A stretch of 64,000 bases of DNA. It comes from Bin80 sp026708685. GTDB taxonomy: Bacteria > Bacteroidota > Rhodothermia > Rhodothermales > Bin80. A program made the position numbers and the translations under genes. Location: positions 744,001-808,000 of the forward strand of contig OZ241742.1 in the NCBI GenBank assembly GCA_965200955.1, in the 5' to 3' direction. The first letter of the stretch is position 1, and every line of letters begins with the position of its first letter. Positions 42,258 through 50,834 of this stretch are shown one piece after another. Under the pieces are notes generated by a model, which was not told the origin of the DNA, searched no databases, and saw only the letters and a list, made by a program, of their open reading frames with translations.

Positions 42258-44279
42258 ATGAGTAGAATTAATATCGGACGTGCCGTTCAGAATATTGTAG
42301 GCAAAACTGAACCTTACTCCGCACTTGTTGAGTTGGCTGTCAACGCCGTTGAGTCCATTGAAGAAGCAGGTCAACAAAACGGATGTGTTACTATTCGTGT
42401 ATTGCGTAGCGATCAAATCAAAATTGACCAAGCTCTACCGGATGTGGTCGGGTTTGAAGTTGAGGATAATGGCATTGGATTTAATCAGGAGCATCTTCAA
42501 TCATTTGACACCCTCTATACGGATTTAAAGATACAGCAGGGAGGCAAAGGATTTGGGCGCTTTGTGTGCCTAAAACACTTTAAAAATCTCTCCGTCCATA
42601 GTGTATATGAAAGGGAACATCAGTTTTTCTTTCAAAAATTTTATATGGGAGAGGATCACGAAATTATACACAATCTTGAACATGGCGTAAGCGAGATAAA
42701 GAAAACAGGAACAACCGTCTCAATCCGTCATCTACGTATTGGACCCTTCCCCGACAAAAAGCTTGATACCATAGCAAAGGTTCTAGTCCAGCGCATTCTC
42801 CCATTTTTCCTCTCTAATCAGGAAAGATTCCCCAAAATTATCCTTTGTGAGGATTCAAGTGTGACTCAGGATCATCATGAACCCATTTGTTTGAATGATT
42901 TTTTGGATAATCAAATAGGGAATTTCTTGGAGAGAATAGAACCTAAAATTTCTACGTTTTCATTACCTACGAACACAGGTGATCAAAAACAATGTGACTT
43001 TTCAGTTCACATCTTTAAGCTCTATACTCCAAGAAATTGGACAAATCGTATTAGCCTTGTTGCTCACAAGCGGGAAGTATTACGCACCCAGCTATCGGAC
43101 CATGTTCCAGAATTTCAAGATGCTTTTGACGAAGAAAGTGGTCAAGGAGAACTTCGCAAATACATCATCAAGGCCTACGTATGTAGTGACTATCTAGATG
43201 AAAATGTATCGGTGGAACGCGGAGGATTTAGATTCAAGAAACATCGTGATTTGGAGTACCCCATTGGACGTTTACAAATTGAAGAAGAGGTTGCCCATAT
43301 TGTCAAGAGTGCTCTTGGTTCCGACATTACGACCCGTGAAGATCAAAAAAGAAAAACCTTTCAAGATTATGTTGATAATAAGGCTCCGTGGTACAAACGA
43401 ACTTTAGCCGACACAGATCTATCCAAGTTACCCTACAGACCTACTGAAGAGCAAATGGAAGGTCATCTTAGAGTAAGTACTTTTCGAAGAGAGGCTGAGC
43501 TCAAAACTCGCGTAGACAAAATAATGTCAGATGTTGATTTAGACTCCAGAGATCATGATCTGGCAGAAATCGTCAGTGACATATCTGATTCCAGTAAGGA
43601 GAAACTCGCCGAGTATGTTGTGTTTCGAAAAATTATTCTTGATCTGTTCAAGCGAAACCTCGGACTATCAGATGATGGAAATTATTCGTACGAACGAGTT
43701 CTTCATGATATTATCTTTCGTCGAAAGGGCGACACAGATTCAATTTCTTATGAGGACCATAATTTATGGTTGATTGATGAACGTCTCAATTTTACGAGCT
43801 ATGTTGCATCCGATAAACCACTTGGTGATGAAAATCAGAAACGTCCAGACATTTTGGCTTTTGATCATGCTCACATGTTTAGAGGTGACAATGTTAAAAG
43901 TAATCCGATTACCATTTTTGAATTCAAGCGACCTCAAGAAGATCGTTTTGCAGATCCATCATCGCCCGAAGACCCAATTACGAAAATTTTACGGTATGTA
44001 AATGATATAAGGGCAGGTAAATTCAAGACACCCGAAGGGCGGCCTATTGAGGTTACAAACCATACTCCAGCTTATGGTTTTGTTGTTTGTGATATCACTC
44101 CAAAAGTAAGGGAATGGCTCTGCTATATCAAAGATTTTCGAGATCTACCCGACAATTTGGGTTGGTATCGATGGTATGACAACAACAGTCTTCTGATTCA
44201 AGTGATTCAATGGGAGAAGATTTTACAGGATGCTGAGATTCGAAACAAGATTTACTTTAAAAAGTTAGGTTTAACCTAA
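42258..44279 (+). CDS. GHKL ATPase fused to PD-(D/E)XK nuclease
   Basis: 673 residues from MSRINIGRAVQNIVG (a TTG three codons earlier is less likely). The Hsp90/MORC-type ATPase motifs are YSALVELAVNAVESI (Asn box), EVEDNGIGFN and GGKGFGRFVCLKHF. The C-terminal region (about 500-670) has KRPDILAFDH and then ITIFEFKRPQED, a D...ExK nuclease signature with a preceding helix. It lies alone between a DUF2911 gene and an SDR gene. By analogy with other GHKL-nuclease proteins it probably cuts invader DNA after an ATP-driven clamp closes. That role is inferred. Confidence 0.78.
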   Translation: MSRINIGRAVQNIVGKTEPYSALVELAVNAVESIEEAGQQNGCVTIRVLRSDQIKIDQALPDVVGFEVEDNGIGFNQEHLQSFDTLYTDLKIQQGGKGFGRFVCLKHFKNLSVHSVYEREHQFFFQKFYMGEDHEIIHNLEHGVSEIKKTGTTVSIRHLRIGPFPDKKLDTIAKVLVQRILPFFLSNQERFPKIILCEDSSVTQDHHEPICLNDFLDNQIGNFLERIEPKISTFSLPTNTGDQKQCDFSVHIFKLYTPRNWTNRISLVAHKREVLRTQLSDHVPEFQDAFDEESGQGELRKYIIKAYVCSDYLDENVSVERGGFRFKKHRDLEYPIGRLQIEEEVAHIVKSALGSDITTREDQKRKTFQDYVDNKAPWYKRTLADTDLSKLPYRPTEEQMEGHLRVSTFRREAELKTRVDKIMSDVDLDSRDHDLAEIVSDISDSSKEKLAEYVVFRKIILDLFKRNLGLSDDGNYSYERVLHDIIFRRKGDTDSISYEDHNLWLIDERLNFTSYVASDKPLGDENQKRPDILAFDHAHMFRGDNVKSNPITIFEFKRPQEDRFADPSSPEDPITKILRYVNDIRAGKFKTPEGRPIEVTNHTPAYGFVVCDITPKVREWLCYIKDFRDLPDNLGWYRWYDNNSLLIQVIQWEKILQDAEIRNKIYFKKLGLT

Positions 44280-44385
44280 ACTTGGTTTCGCCAACATCCA
44301 CAGCTCACTGTTGATGAATGATAATGGGCAGGTTGATTCACCATTGCCCAGATGATCCAAATGCTTGATTTATCCAACTCAATGG

Positions 44386-45111
44386 TCATCGCATAAACAG
44401 TCCACCATTGATGTCAATGGTTTCCCCCGTCATAAAGATGTTTTCAATCAAGAACTCCACCGCCCGTGCTATATGATCACTCTCACCATTGAATTCAAGT
44501 GGAGTCTGATTCGCAATGTCGGCTAGTTTTTCTTTGGTGGAATAGCGGTCATGAAATGGCGTGAGAATCACTCCAGGTGCAATTGCATTGACTCGTATCT
44601 GTGGGGCGAGCTCGCGTGCTGCTCCCCGAGTAAATGAATCCATAGCACCTTTAGCCGCTCCATAGATAGTTGCTGTAGGTGCACCATGACGCATTGCAAT
44701 GGAGGTCATGTTCACAATACAGGGATGTGTCCCTTTTCGTAGTAGAGGAATGCATAATTTGGCCAGTAGCATGGTCGAAAAAGTATTGAGTGAAAAGATC
44801 TGTTCCATCAGTGACCATGTCACATCTTCAACATGGTGACGTTGGATCAAGCCTCCAGCATTGTTGACAAATACATCAAGATGTTGGGTTGCAGTGGATA
44901 CGTTTTGCATCAGATGATAGCAACCATCTTCATCGGCAAGGTCCGCCTGAATGGGTATTGCAATTCCACCCAAGTTGCTCACCTGCTCTGCAACATCGTG
45001 AATGGGTGACTGATTATGATGCAAAATCAGCGTGTTTCCTTCAGCAAGACGAAGAGCGGTGGAAGCACCGATACCAGTACTGGCTCCAGTGATTAGAATG
45101 GTACGTTGCAT
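44386..45111 (-). CDS. SDR-family oxidoreductase
   Basis: 241 residues from MQRTILITGASTGIGAST (a 12-codon upstream extension is less likely). NAD(P)-binding GASTGIG, NNAGG, the catalytic Ser in NMTSIAMRHG, Tyr-x-x-x-Lys in IYGAAKGAMD and the PG motif AIAPGVILTP. A short-chain dehydrogenase or reductase acting on a sugar or acid. Substrate not determined. Confidence 0.88.
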   Translation of the reverse strand: MQRTILITGASTGIGASTALRLAEGNTLILHHNQSPIHDVAEQVSNLGGIAIPIQADLADEDGCYHLMQNVSTATQHLDVFVNNAGGLIQRHHVEDVTWSLMEQIFSLNTFSTMLLAKLCIPLLRKGTHPCIVNMTSIAMRHGAPTATIYGAAKGAMDSFTRGAARELAPQIRVNAIAPGVILTPFHDRYSTKEKLADIANQTPLEFNGESDHIARAVEFLIENIFMTGETIDINGGLFMR

Positions 45112-45258
45112 TAATGATAGATCAGGATACAAGGATGCTTTAACCAACGATGGTGAACCATACGGTCCATTATATCATAGCTTCTACGATATTTGAGTTC
45201 CAGTTGCGATCAAGAATATCAGTGAAAAAATACTTCATATCGCCGAGCCGTACCACCT

Positions 45259-46794
45259 CTACTCAGACATTCTGACACCTAATGAATCTGCCCACCTTGC
45301 CCATTGATGTTGCAATCTTGACACAATTTCGGGAAATTCAACGGAAAGATCATATAATTCTGTGGCATCCATCGCCAGATTATAAAGCCGCCACTGTTGC
45401 TCGTTGCGTTCCAGAACTAATTTCCAATCTCCTTGGCGAATGGCGCGATTCCCGATATGCTCCCAGTACAGAGTTCGCTCTGGCCAATGGTCCTGTTGGG
45501 CTTGGATGAGAGGTAACAGGTTAATGCCATCGGAGTGGGGAAGTGTCGTCTGGGCCGCTGATGCAACGGTTGCCATCAGATCAATCACATGTCCAGGTGT
45601 ATCAATGATTCTCCCAGGCCGTAGAATTCCTGCAGGCCAGTGAGCAATCAAAGGGGTGGCAATTCCTCCTTCATGCATCCACTGTTTATAGAGTCTGAAT
45701 GGGGTATTTGAGGCATTTGCCCATGCTTCTTGATAGGCAAGATAGGATCCACGCTCCCCCGCGACCGTCTCTGGATCATGCAACTGACGACTCTCTACAC
45801 TCTCTGAACTTCCGCCGTTATCTGACAGAAATATGATGAGTGTCTGATCCATCGCATCCATAGCGTGGAGTTGATCCATGACTCTTCCAATCCCTTGGTC
45901 CATACGATCTATCATCGCAGCATAGACAGCCATGCGAAGGGACCAGTCGTTCTTATCCATCATTTCTTGCCAAGATGCAAGCCCAGAGGAGCGAGGAGAA
46001 AGAGAGTAGGATTCATCAATGACTCCTAATTCCAGCATCTTTTCATAACGCTCACTGCGTAAATGATCCCATCCGAGATCATAGACATGTTCGTACTTGG
46101 AAATATCCTCGGGCAAGGCGTGTAAAGGCCAGTGAGGGGCAGTATAGGCTAAGTACAGCAAAAATGGTTGATCTGTCGGATGTGATTGTAAAAATTCAAC
46201 TGCGTAATCTGTAAATGCATCCGTCATATAGAAACCCGAATCTGGTGGGATCCATGGAGCATCATCAAGAACCATTTGTCTTTTTCGTGGCTGATCGGTG
46301 ATGATCTCATAATAACTGCTCGCACCACTGATCAATCCAAAATAACGCTCAAACCCGTGCACTTGAGGCCAATGTTGAGAACGCTCCCCGACATGCCACT
46401 TCCCCGACATATACGTACTGTAACCAGCATCCTGAAGCATTTCTGCAAGAGTGATGGCGGATTCACTGAGGTACCCCTGATAGGGTCCAGTGGTCAATTC
46501 GCGATCAACGGGGGAGACCATGGACCCCATTCCAACCCCGTGGGGGTAGCGTCCTGTCAACAGTGAGGCTCTGGTGGGGCAACACCGTCCAGCGTTATAG
46601 AACTGACGAAAGCGAACGCCATTGGTAGCCAAGGCATCCAAATGAGGAGTATTAATCTCACCTCCGTACGCGCCAAGATCGGAATAACCCAAATCATCGG
46701 CAAGAATAATCACGATGTTGGGACGATCCGTAGCTGTTCTGCAGCTGCACATGATGCCCATCAACAATAATGCAATCACTCTCAAACCCTTCAT
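45259..46794 (-). CDS. sulfatase (arylsulfatase A-like), lipoprotein
   Basis: 511 residues from MKGLRVIALLLMGIMCSC, with a lipoprotein signal. The metal-binding opening NIVIILADDLGYSDLGAYGG and the modified-residue motif CCPTRASLLTGRYPHG (Cys-x-Pro-x-Arg, whose Cys must be turned to formylglycine) are intact, as are LSDNGGSS and the late GDWKLVLERN. It removes sulfate from a polysaccharide or sulfated sugar outside the cytoplasm. No formylglycine-generating enzyme lies nearby. Confidence 0.92.
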   Translation of the reverse strand: MKGLRVIALLLMGIMCSCRTATDRPNIVIILADDLGYSDLGAYGGEINTPHLDALATNGVRFRQFYNAGRCCPTRASLLTGRYPHGVGMGSMVSPVDRELTTGPYQGYLSESAITLAEMLQDAGYSTYMSGKWHVGERSQHWPQVHGFERYFGLISGASSYYEIITDQPRKRQMVLDDAPWIPPDSGFYMTDAFTDYAVEFLQSHPTDQPFLLYLAYTAPHWPLHALPEDISKYEHVYDLGWDHLRSERYEKMLELGVIDESYSLSPRSSGLASWQEMMDKNDWSLRMAVYAAMIDRMDQGIGRVMDQLHAMDAMDQTLIIFLSDNGGSSESVESRQLHDPETVAGERGSYLAYQEAWANASNTPFRLYKQWMHEGGIATPLIAHWPAGILRPGRIIDTPGHVIDLMATVASAAQTTLPHSDGINLLPLIQAQQDHWPERTLYWEHIGNRAIRQGDWKLVLERNEQQWRLYNLAMDATELYDLSVEFPEIVSRLQHQWARWADSLGVRMSE

Positions 46795-47151
46795 TCTTTG
46801 CAAGTCTATGGATACAAATATAAGTATGTCCATAGCATTGTGTGCTTCCGATCAAGATAAAACTAAAACGCATCTATTTTGTAAGGTAAGATGACAGCAA
46901 ACCAATCTGCCTACTTTCTTTTCGGTCAACCATCAGAAATGATAAGGATCACGCCTACCTTAGGCAATGAATCAGCGATACCTTGAATGAAACGGAAGAG
47001 GTGGTAGATCAAGCATTTAATGGTCATTAAAGAGGAACCAACGGATGAGCAATGGCTTGTTTGATAGGTTGAAACAGAAATCTCAAACAATTTTACTCTG
47101 CATGTTTGACCCTAAACGTATTAGCAGATTGAACGAACTTAACCCCATTCA
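46795..47151. other. divergent intergenic region
   Basis: 357 bases between sulfatase and LarA-like genes. Apart from a copy of ATTGAACGA at 47128-47136 nothing distinctive was seen. It must hold both promoters. Confidence 0.4.
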
Positions 47152-48411
47152 ATGGAACCCATGAAGTCCACTCCACTGTTTAGACATTCAGATATTTTCA
47201 GAATTCTGAAGCAGGGTTTGCATGGACAGTTTCAACAGAGTGATCGCATTCTGGTGATCATTCCAGATGCCACGCGTACAGCCCCCATCCCTACTCTATT
47301 TCGAGGGATCTGTGACCATTTATTGGGCTATGTAGATGCATTGGATTTTATGATTGCCCTCGGAACCCATCCTCCCATGAGTCCAGAAGCAATCTTGTCT
47401 CATGTAGAGATTTCAGATCAACAAAAGACAGAGTCCTATGGCAACGTAAACATCTTCAATCATACATGGGATGATCCTGATTCACTGGTCAATTTGGCCG
47501 TCATCTCGGCAGAGGAAGTTTCGCATATCACGGATGGACTGATTGAACGACCGCTTCCTGTCACCATCAATCAAAAAATACTTGAGTATGATACTGCCAT
47601 AGTTTGCGGCCCAGTGTTTCCTCATGAGGTCGTCGGGTTTTCAGGAGGAAACAAGTATTTTTTTCCAGGAATCAGCGGCCCAGAAATGATTGACTTTACT
47701 CACTGGGTTGGTGCAATGATGTCAAGCCGAAAGATTATCGGCACATACGACACCCCTATCCGGAGACTGATCAATCGAGCTGCGCAGGAAATTCCGTGCA
47801 CACGCCTTTATGTAAACCTGGTTGTGACCGATGATGGGTTAGCAGGAATGTATATGGGCAATGATGGGGGTGAGTCATGGCTGAGGGCGGCCACACTTTC
47901 TGCTCAGCTTCATATCTCATGGATGAAGCATCCTGTACAGAAGGCATTAGCCGTAATTCCATCTATGTATGATGATCTCTGGACGGGAGCAAAGGGGATG
48001 TATAAGCTTGAACCCGTCATTGCAGATGGTGGAGAAATTCTTCTGTATGCTCCACATATTTCTGAACTATCGTATACCCATGGCAAAATCCTTGACCAAA
48101 TTGGTTTCCATGGCATTGAATATTTTAAGGCGAACTGGGAAGCCTATCAGCACTATCCTTGGACGGTCCTTGCCCACGCTGCCCATGTTCGCGGTGATAC
48201 CACCTATAAAGACGGTATAGAAACTCCAAGAATTCACGTATCTTTAGCAAGTCAGATTTCAAAAGAACGCTGTGAAAGCGTTGGACTCAGATATTGTAAC
48301 CCATACTCGGTTGATCTATCTTGGTGGGAGGCATGCAAGGACCCGGAAGTTTTGTATGTGCCAAAGGCTGGTGAGCATCTTTTCAAACTGACCGAGAATG
48401 CAGGTATTTGA
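47152..48411 (+). CDS. LarA-like (DUF2088) racemase-family protein
   Basis: 419 residues. Landmarks: ILVIIPDATRTAP, ALGTHPPMSPEAI (His), PVFPHEVVGFSGGNKYFFPG (His and Lys) and FTHWVGAM (His), ending KDPEVLYVPKAGEHLF. These histidines and lysine correspond to the nickel-pincer cofactor site of lactate racemase LarA. The family also includes racemases and epimerases for other 2-hydroxyacids. No larB, larC or larE is in the window. Either ATG (47152 or 47161) could be used. Confidence 0.85.
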   Translation: MEPMKSTPLFRHSDIFRILKQGLHGQFQQSDRILVIIPDATRTAPIPTLFRGICDHLLGYVDALDFMIALGTHPPMSPEAILSHVEISDQQKTESYGNVNIFNHTWDDPDSLVNLAVISAEEVSHITDGLIERPLPVTINQKILEYDTAIVCGPVFPHEVVGFSGGNKYFFPGISGPEMIDFTHWVGAMMSSRKIIGTYDTPIRRLINRAAQEIPCTRLYVNLVVTDDGLAGMYMGNDGGESWLRAATLSAQLHISWMKHPVQKALAVIPSMYDDLWTGAKGMYKLEPVIADGGEILLYAPHISELSYTHGKILDQIGFHGIEYFKANWEAYQHYPWTVLAHAAHVRGDTTYKDGIETPRIHVSLASQISKERCESVGLRYCNPYSVDLSWWEACKDPEVLYVPKAGEHLFKLTENAGI

Positions 48412-48541
48412 ATAGATGATGTTGTCCCCTGATCATTTTTTCGTAGATGATGACGATTCTTGTTTCCAGCGGATCTCTTTGAGATGCCATTTCCCCCATC
48501 CTTGTTCATTAAAAACCCCCTCTGGTTAGTATATTGGGTTG

Positions 48542-49438
48542 ATGAAAGAATCTATCGGATTTATTGGTCTTGGCATCATGGGCAGTGGAATGGCTCAAAA
48601 CCTCCAAAAGGCTGGGTTTGATGTGCATGTATGGAATCGGACCGCAAGCCGCATGGATCCCATTGTAGCAAAAGGTGCGATCCCCGCCTCTGATCCCGCA
48701 GATGTGGCATCAAAGTCCAGTATTGTGACCATTTGTGTCAGCAATACCCAAGATGTCGAAGATGTCGTGTTTGGTGATCGTGGAATCGTTGAAGGTGCAC
48801 AGCCTAATACACTGATTATTGATACCAGTACCATTAGCCCACAGGCCACGATCAAAATGCACAGTCGACTCCATGAACTTGGACTCCGAATGTTGGATGC
48901 TCCCATTAGTGGTGGCAGTGAGGGTGCTACCAATGGAACCCTAAGTATCATGGTTGGCGGAGAGGTCTCTGATGTGAACCGTGCGATGGGAGTTCTCTCT
49001 GCGATGGGTCGCCAAATCACCCATGTCGGTAGTGCAGGTGCTGGGCAAATGGTGAAACTTGTAAATCAAATCGTAGTCGTAGGAACGATGCAAGCCATCA
49101 GTGAAGGGCTTCTGTTTGCTCAGAAAGGTGGATTAGATCTCAATAAAACCATTGAAGCCATTGAACATGGAGCTGCTGGGAGTTGGATGCTCAGCCATCG
49201 TGGGACCCAGGCCATTGTAAGAGATTTTACGCCGGGCTTTACCATTGATCTACAACAAAAGGATTTACGCTTAGTCCTTGAAGCTGCTGATGAAATGGGA
49301 CTACCACTTCCCAGCACCAGTCAGATTTTCCAACTTTATCGTAGCCTACAAGAAAAGGGACTTGGACAAGAGGGGAATCACGCATTGATTCAAGCTCTGG
49401 AGCATCTCTCAGGTGTCACCATAGGATCTTCAAAATGA
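48542..49438 (+). CDS. beta-hydroxyacid dehydrogenase (tartronate-semialdehyde reductase-like)
   Basis: 298 residues from MKESIGFIGLGIMGSGMAQN. Rossmann motif GFIGLGIMGSGMA, substrate loop DAPISGGSEGATNGTLSIMV, catalytic Lys in GQMVKLVNQIVV and the tail KDLRLVLEAADEMGLPLP fit the 3-hydroxyisobutyrate/tartronate-semialdehyde reductase family, NAD(P)H-dependent. It overlaps the next gene by four bases. Confidence 0.9.
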   Translation: MKESIGFIGLGIMGSGMAQNLQKAGFDVHVWNRTASRMDPIVAKGAIPASDPADVASKSSIVTICVSNTQDVEDVVFGDRGIVEGAQPNTLIIDTSTISPQATIKMHSRLHELGLRMLDAPISGGSEGATNGTLSIMVGGEVSDVNRAMGVLSAMGRQITHVGSAGAGQMVKLVNQIVVVGTMQAISEGLLFAQKGGLDLNKTIEAIEHGAAGSWMLSHRGTQAIVRDFTPGFTIDLQQKDLRLVLEAADEMGLPLPSTSQIFQLYRSLQEKGLGQEGNHALIQALEHLSGVTIGSSK

Positions 49439-50499
49439 CATCAACGGTATTTGTCGGCACCTATACGCAGCGTCTTCCTCATGTCAATGGTCGAGGCACT
49501 GGGATTTATGTATTCTCCTTTGAGCAGGGCTTATTACGCCCACAGGGGGCATTTCGCGGTCTTCCCAATCCGTCCTTCTTGGCAGTAGATGCCCAGCGTC
49601 ATTGCGTCTATGCGGTGAGTGAGCTTCTAGAGTTTGAAGGATCTGCTCAGGGAGCTATTCAGGCTTGGTCATGGGATCCAGAGAAACATGTTCTTCAACC
49701 AACGGGGCACATTGGCAGTCAGGGTGGTGCTCCGTGTTATATCAGCATCACCGATGAGCATGTTCTGGTTGCCAACTATGTGGGGGGATCAATCATTTGT
49801 GTCCAACGCAGTGAGACAGGTGAACTTGGATCCATTGACCGGGTGGTTCAACACGCTGGATCGGGGCCAAACCTTCCTCGCCAAAAGGCCCCTCATCCGC
49901 ATGCGATTGTGCTAGATCCAACAGGAATGTACGGTTTGGTTCCTGATCTGGGAACCGATGAAGTGTATATCTACCATCTTCTTCAACCACAAGGTACGTT
50001 GACCCCGAAAGGAGATGCTGTTAAAATTCCATCGGGATCAGGCCCAAGACATTTGAGCTTTCACCCGTCTGGAAACTTCGTCTATGTGATGAATGAACTG
50101 ACTTCTTCCATTACGCTCCTTTCTTGGAAGGAGGGTATTTCTGCGGTCATTCAAACGTTTGATGCCTTGCCCAAAGATTACACCGGCAACCGTGCAGCAG
50201 CAGATATTCATGCCCACCCATCAGGACGCTTTCTCTATGCATCTCTTCGTGGCCCTTCAAGTATCGTCTGTTTTAAGGTTGATCCAGATACGGGCGATTT
50301 AGCCGACCCTGTTTGGTTTTCAACGTATGGACGGCTTCCCAGAAATTTCGCCCTTGATTCCAACGGAGAGTATCTCATGGTAGCCCATCAGAATTCTGAT
50401 ACCCTGATTGTTTTTAAAATTGATCAGGAGACTGGACATCTAACGGGGCCTTATCAGATCATCAATGTACCAAGTCCTGTATGTGTGAAGATCGTGTAG
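49435..50499 (+). CDS. lactonase-family seven-bladed propeller (6-phosphogluconolactonase-like)
   Basis: 354 residues: FVGTYTQRLPHVNGRGTGIY, LPNPSFLAVDAQRHCVYAVS, VANYVGGSIICVQR, PHPHAIVLDPTG, LVPDLGTDEVYIYHL, GSGPRHLSFHPSG. That is the YbhE/Pgl-type propeller, hydrolysing a sugar-acid lactone. The gene is translationally coupled to the dehydrogenase before it. With KDPG aldolase elsewhere in the window, sugar-acid breakdown is a sensible role. Confidence 0.88.
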   Translation: MTSTVFVGTYTQRLPHVNGRGTGIYVFSFEQGLLRPQGAFRGLPNPSFLAVDAQRHCVYAVSELLEFEGSAQGAIQAWSWDPEKHVLQPTGHIGSQGGAPCYISITDEHVLVANYVGGSIICVQRSETGELGSIDRVVQHAGSGPNLPRQKAPHPHAIVLDPTGMYGLVPDLGTDEVYIYHLLQPQGTLTPKGDAVKIPSGSGPRHLSFHPSGNFVYVMNELTSSITLLSWKEGISAVIQTFDALPKDYTGNRAAADIHAHPSGRFLYASLRGPSSIVCFKVDPDTGDLADPVWFSTYGRLPRNFALDSNGEYLMVAHQNSDTLIVFKIDQETGHLTGPYQIINVPSPVCVKIV

Positions 50500-50834
50500 C
50501 CTATTACTGAAACCCGTTATCTGAATCTATTCAGAGATGTAGTGATTCATGACTGAGAAGTTTTCATCAGGATAATAACCAGATTTCTTTCCAAACCCAA
50601 CATGAATGATTCTACTCAGTAAAAGCCAATCAGCATTATTGATCTATATTGAACGAATGATCTCCGCTCAGTAGACAGCCCTGATTCATTCATAGGCTAT
50701 ATCCGATAATGATTATTTTTCTGGATGGGCATACCCATCAATTCTCCATTGAACGAAGATTATTCTCAGTTAGAATTTCATGCTATTTATGCTAGCTCAG
50801 TACAAATTCTTACTACTTACTCATTGAACGATAC
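50500..50834. promoter_or_regulatory. upstream region with three ATTGAACGA repeats
   Basis: 335 bases before the ThuA-PQQ gene. ATTGAACGA occurs at 50648-50656, 50748-50756 and 50823-50831, the last one ending just before the start codon. The repeated 9-mer could be binding sites of a regulator. No -10/-35 was assigned. Confidence 0.4.
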
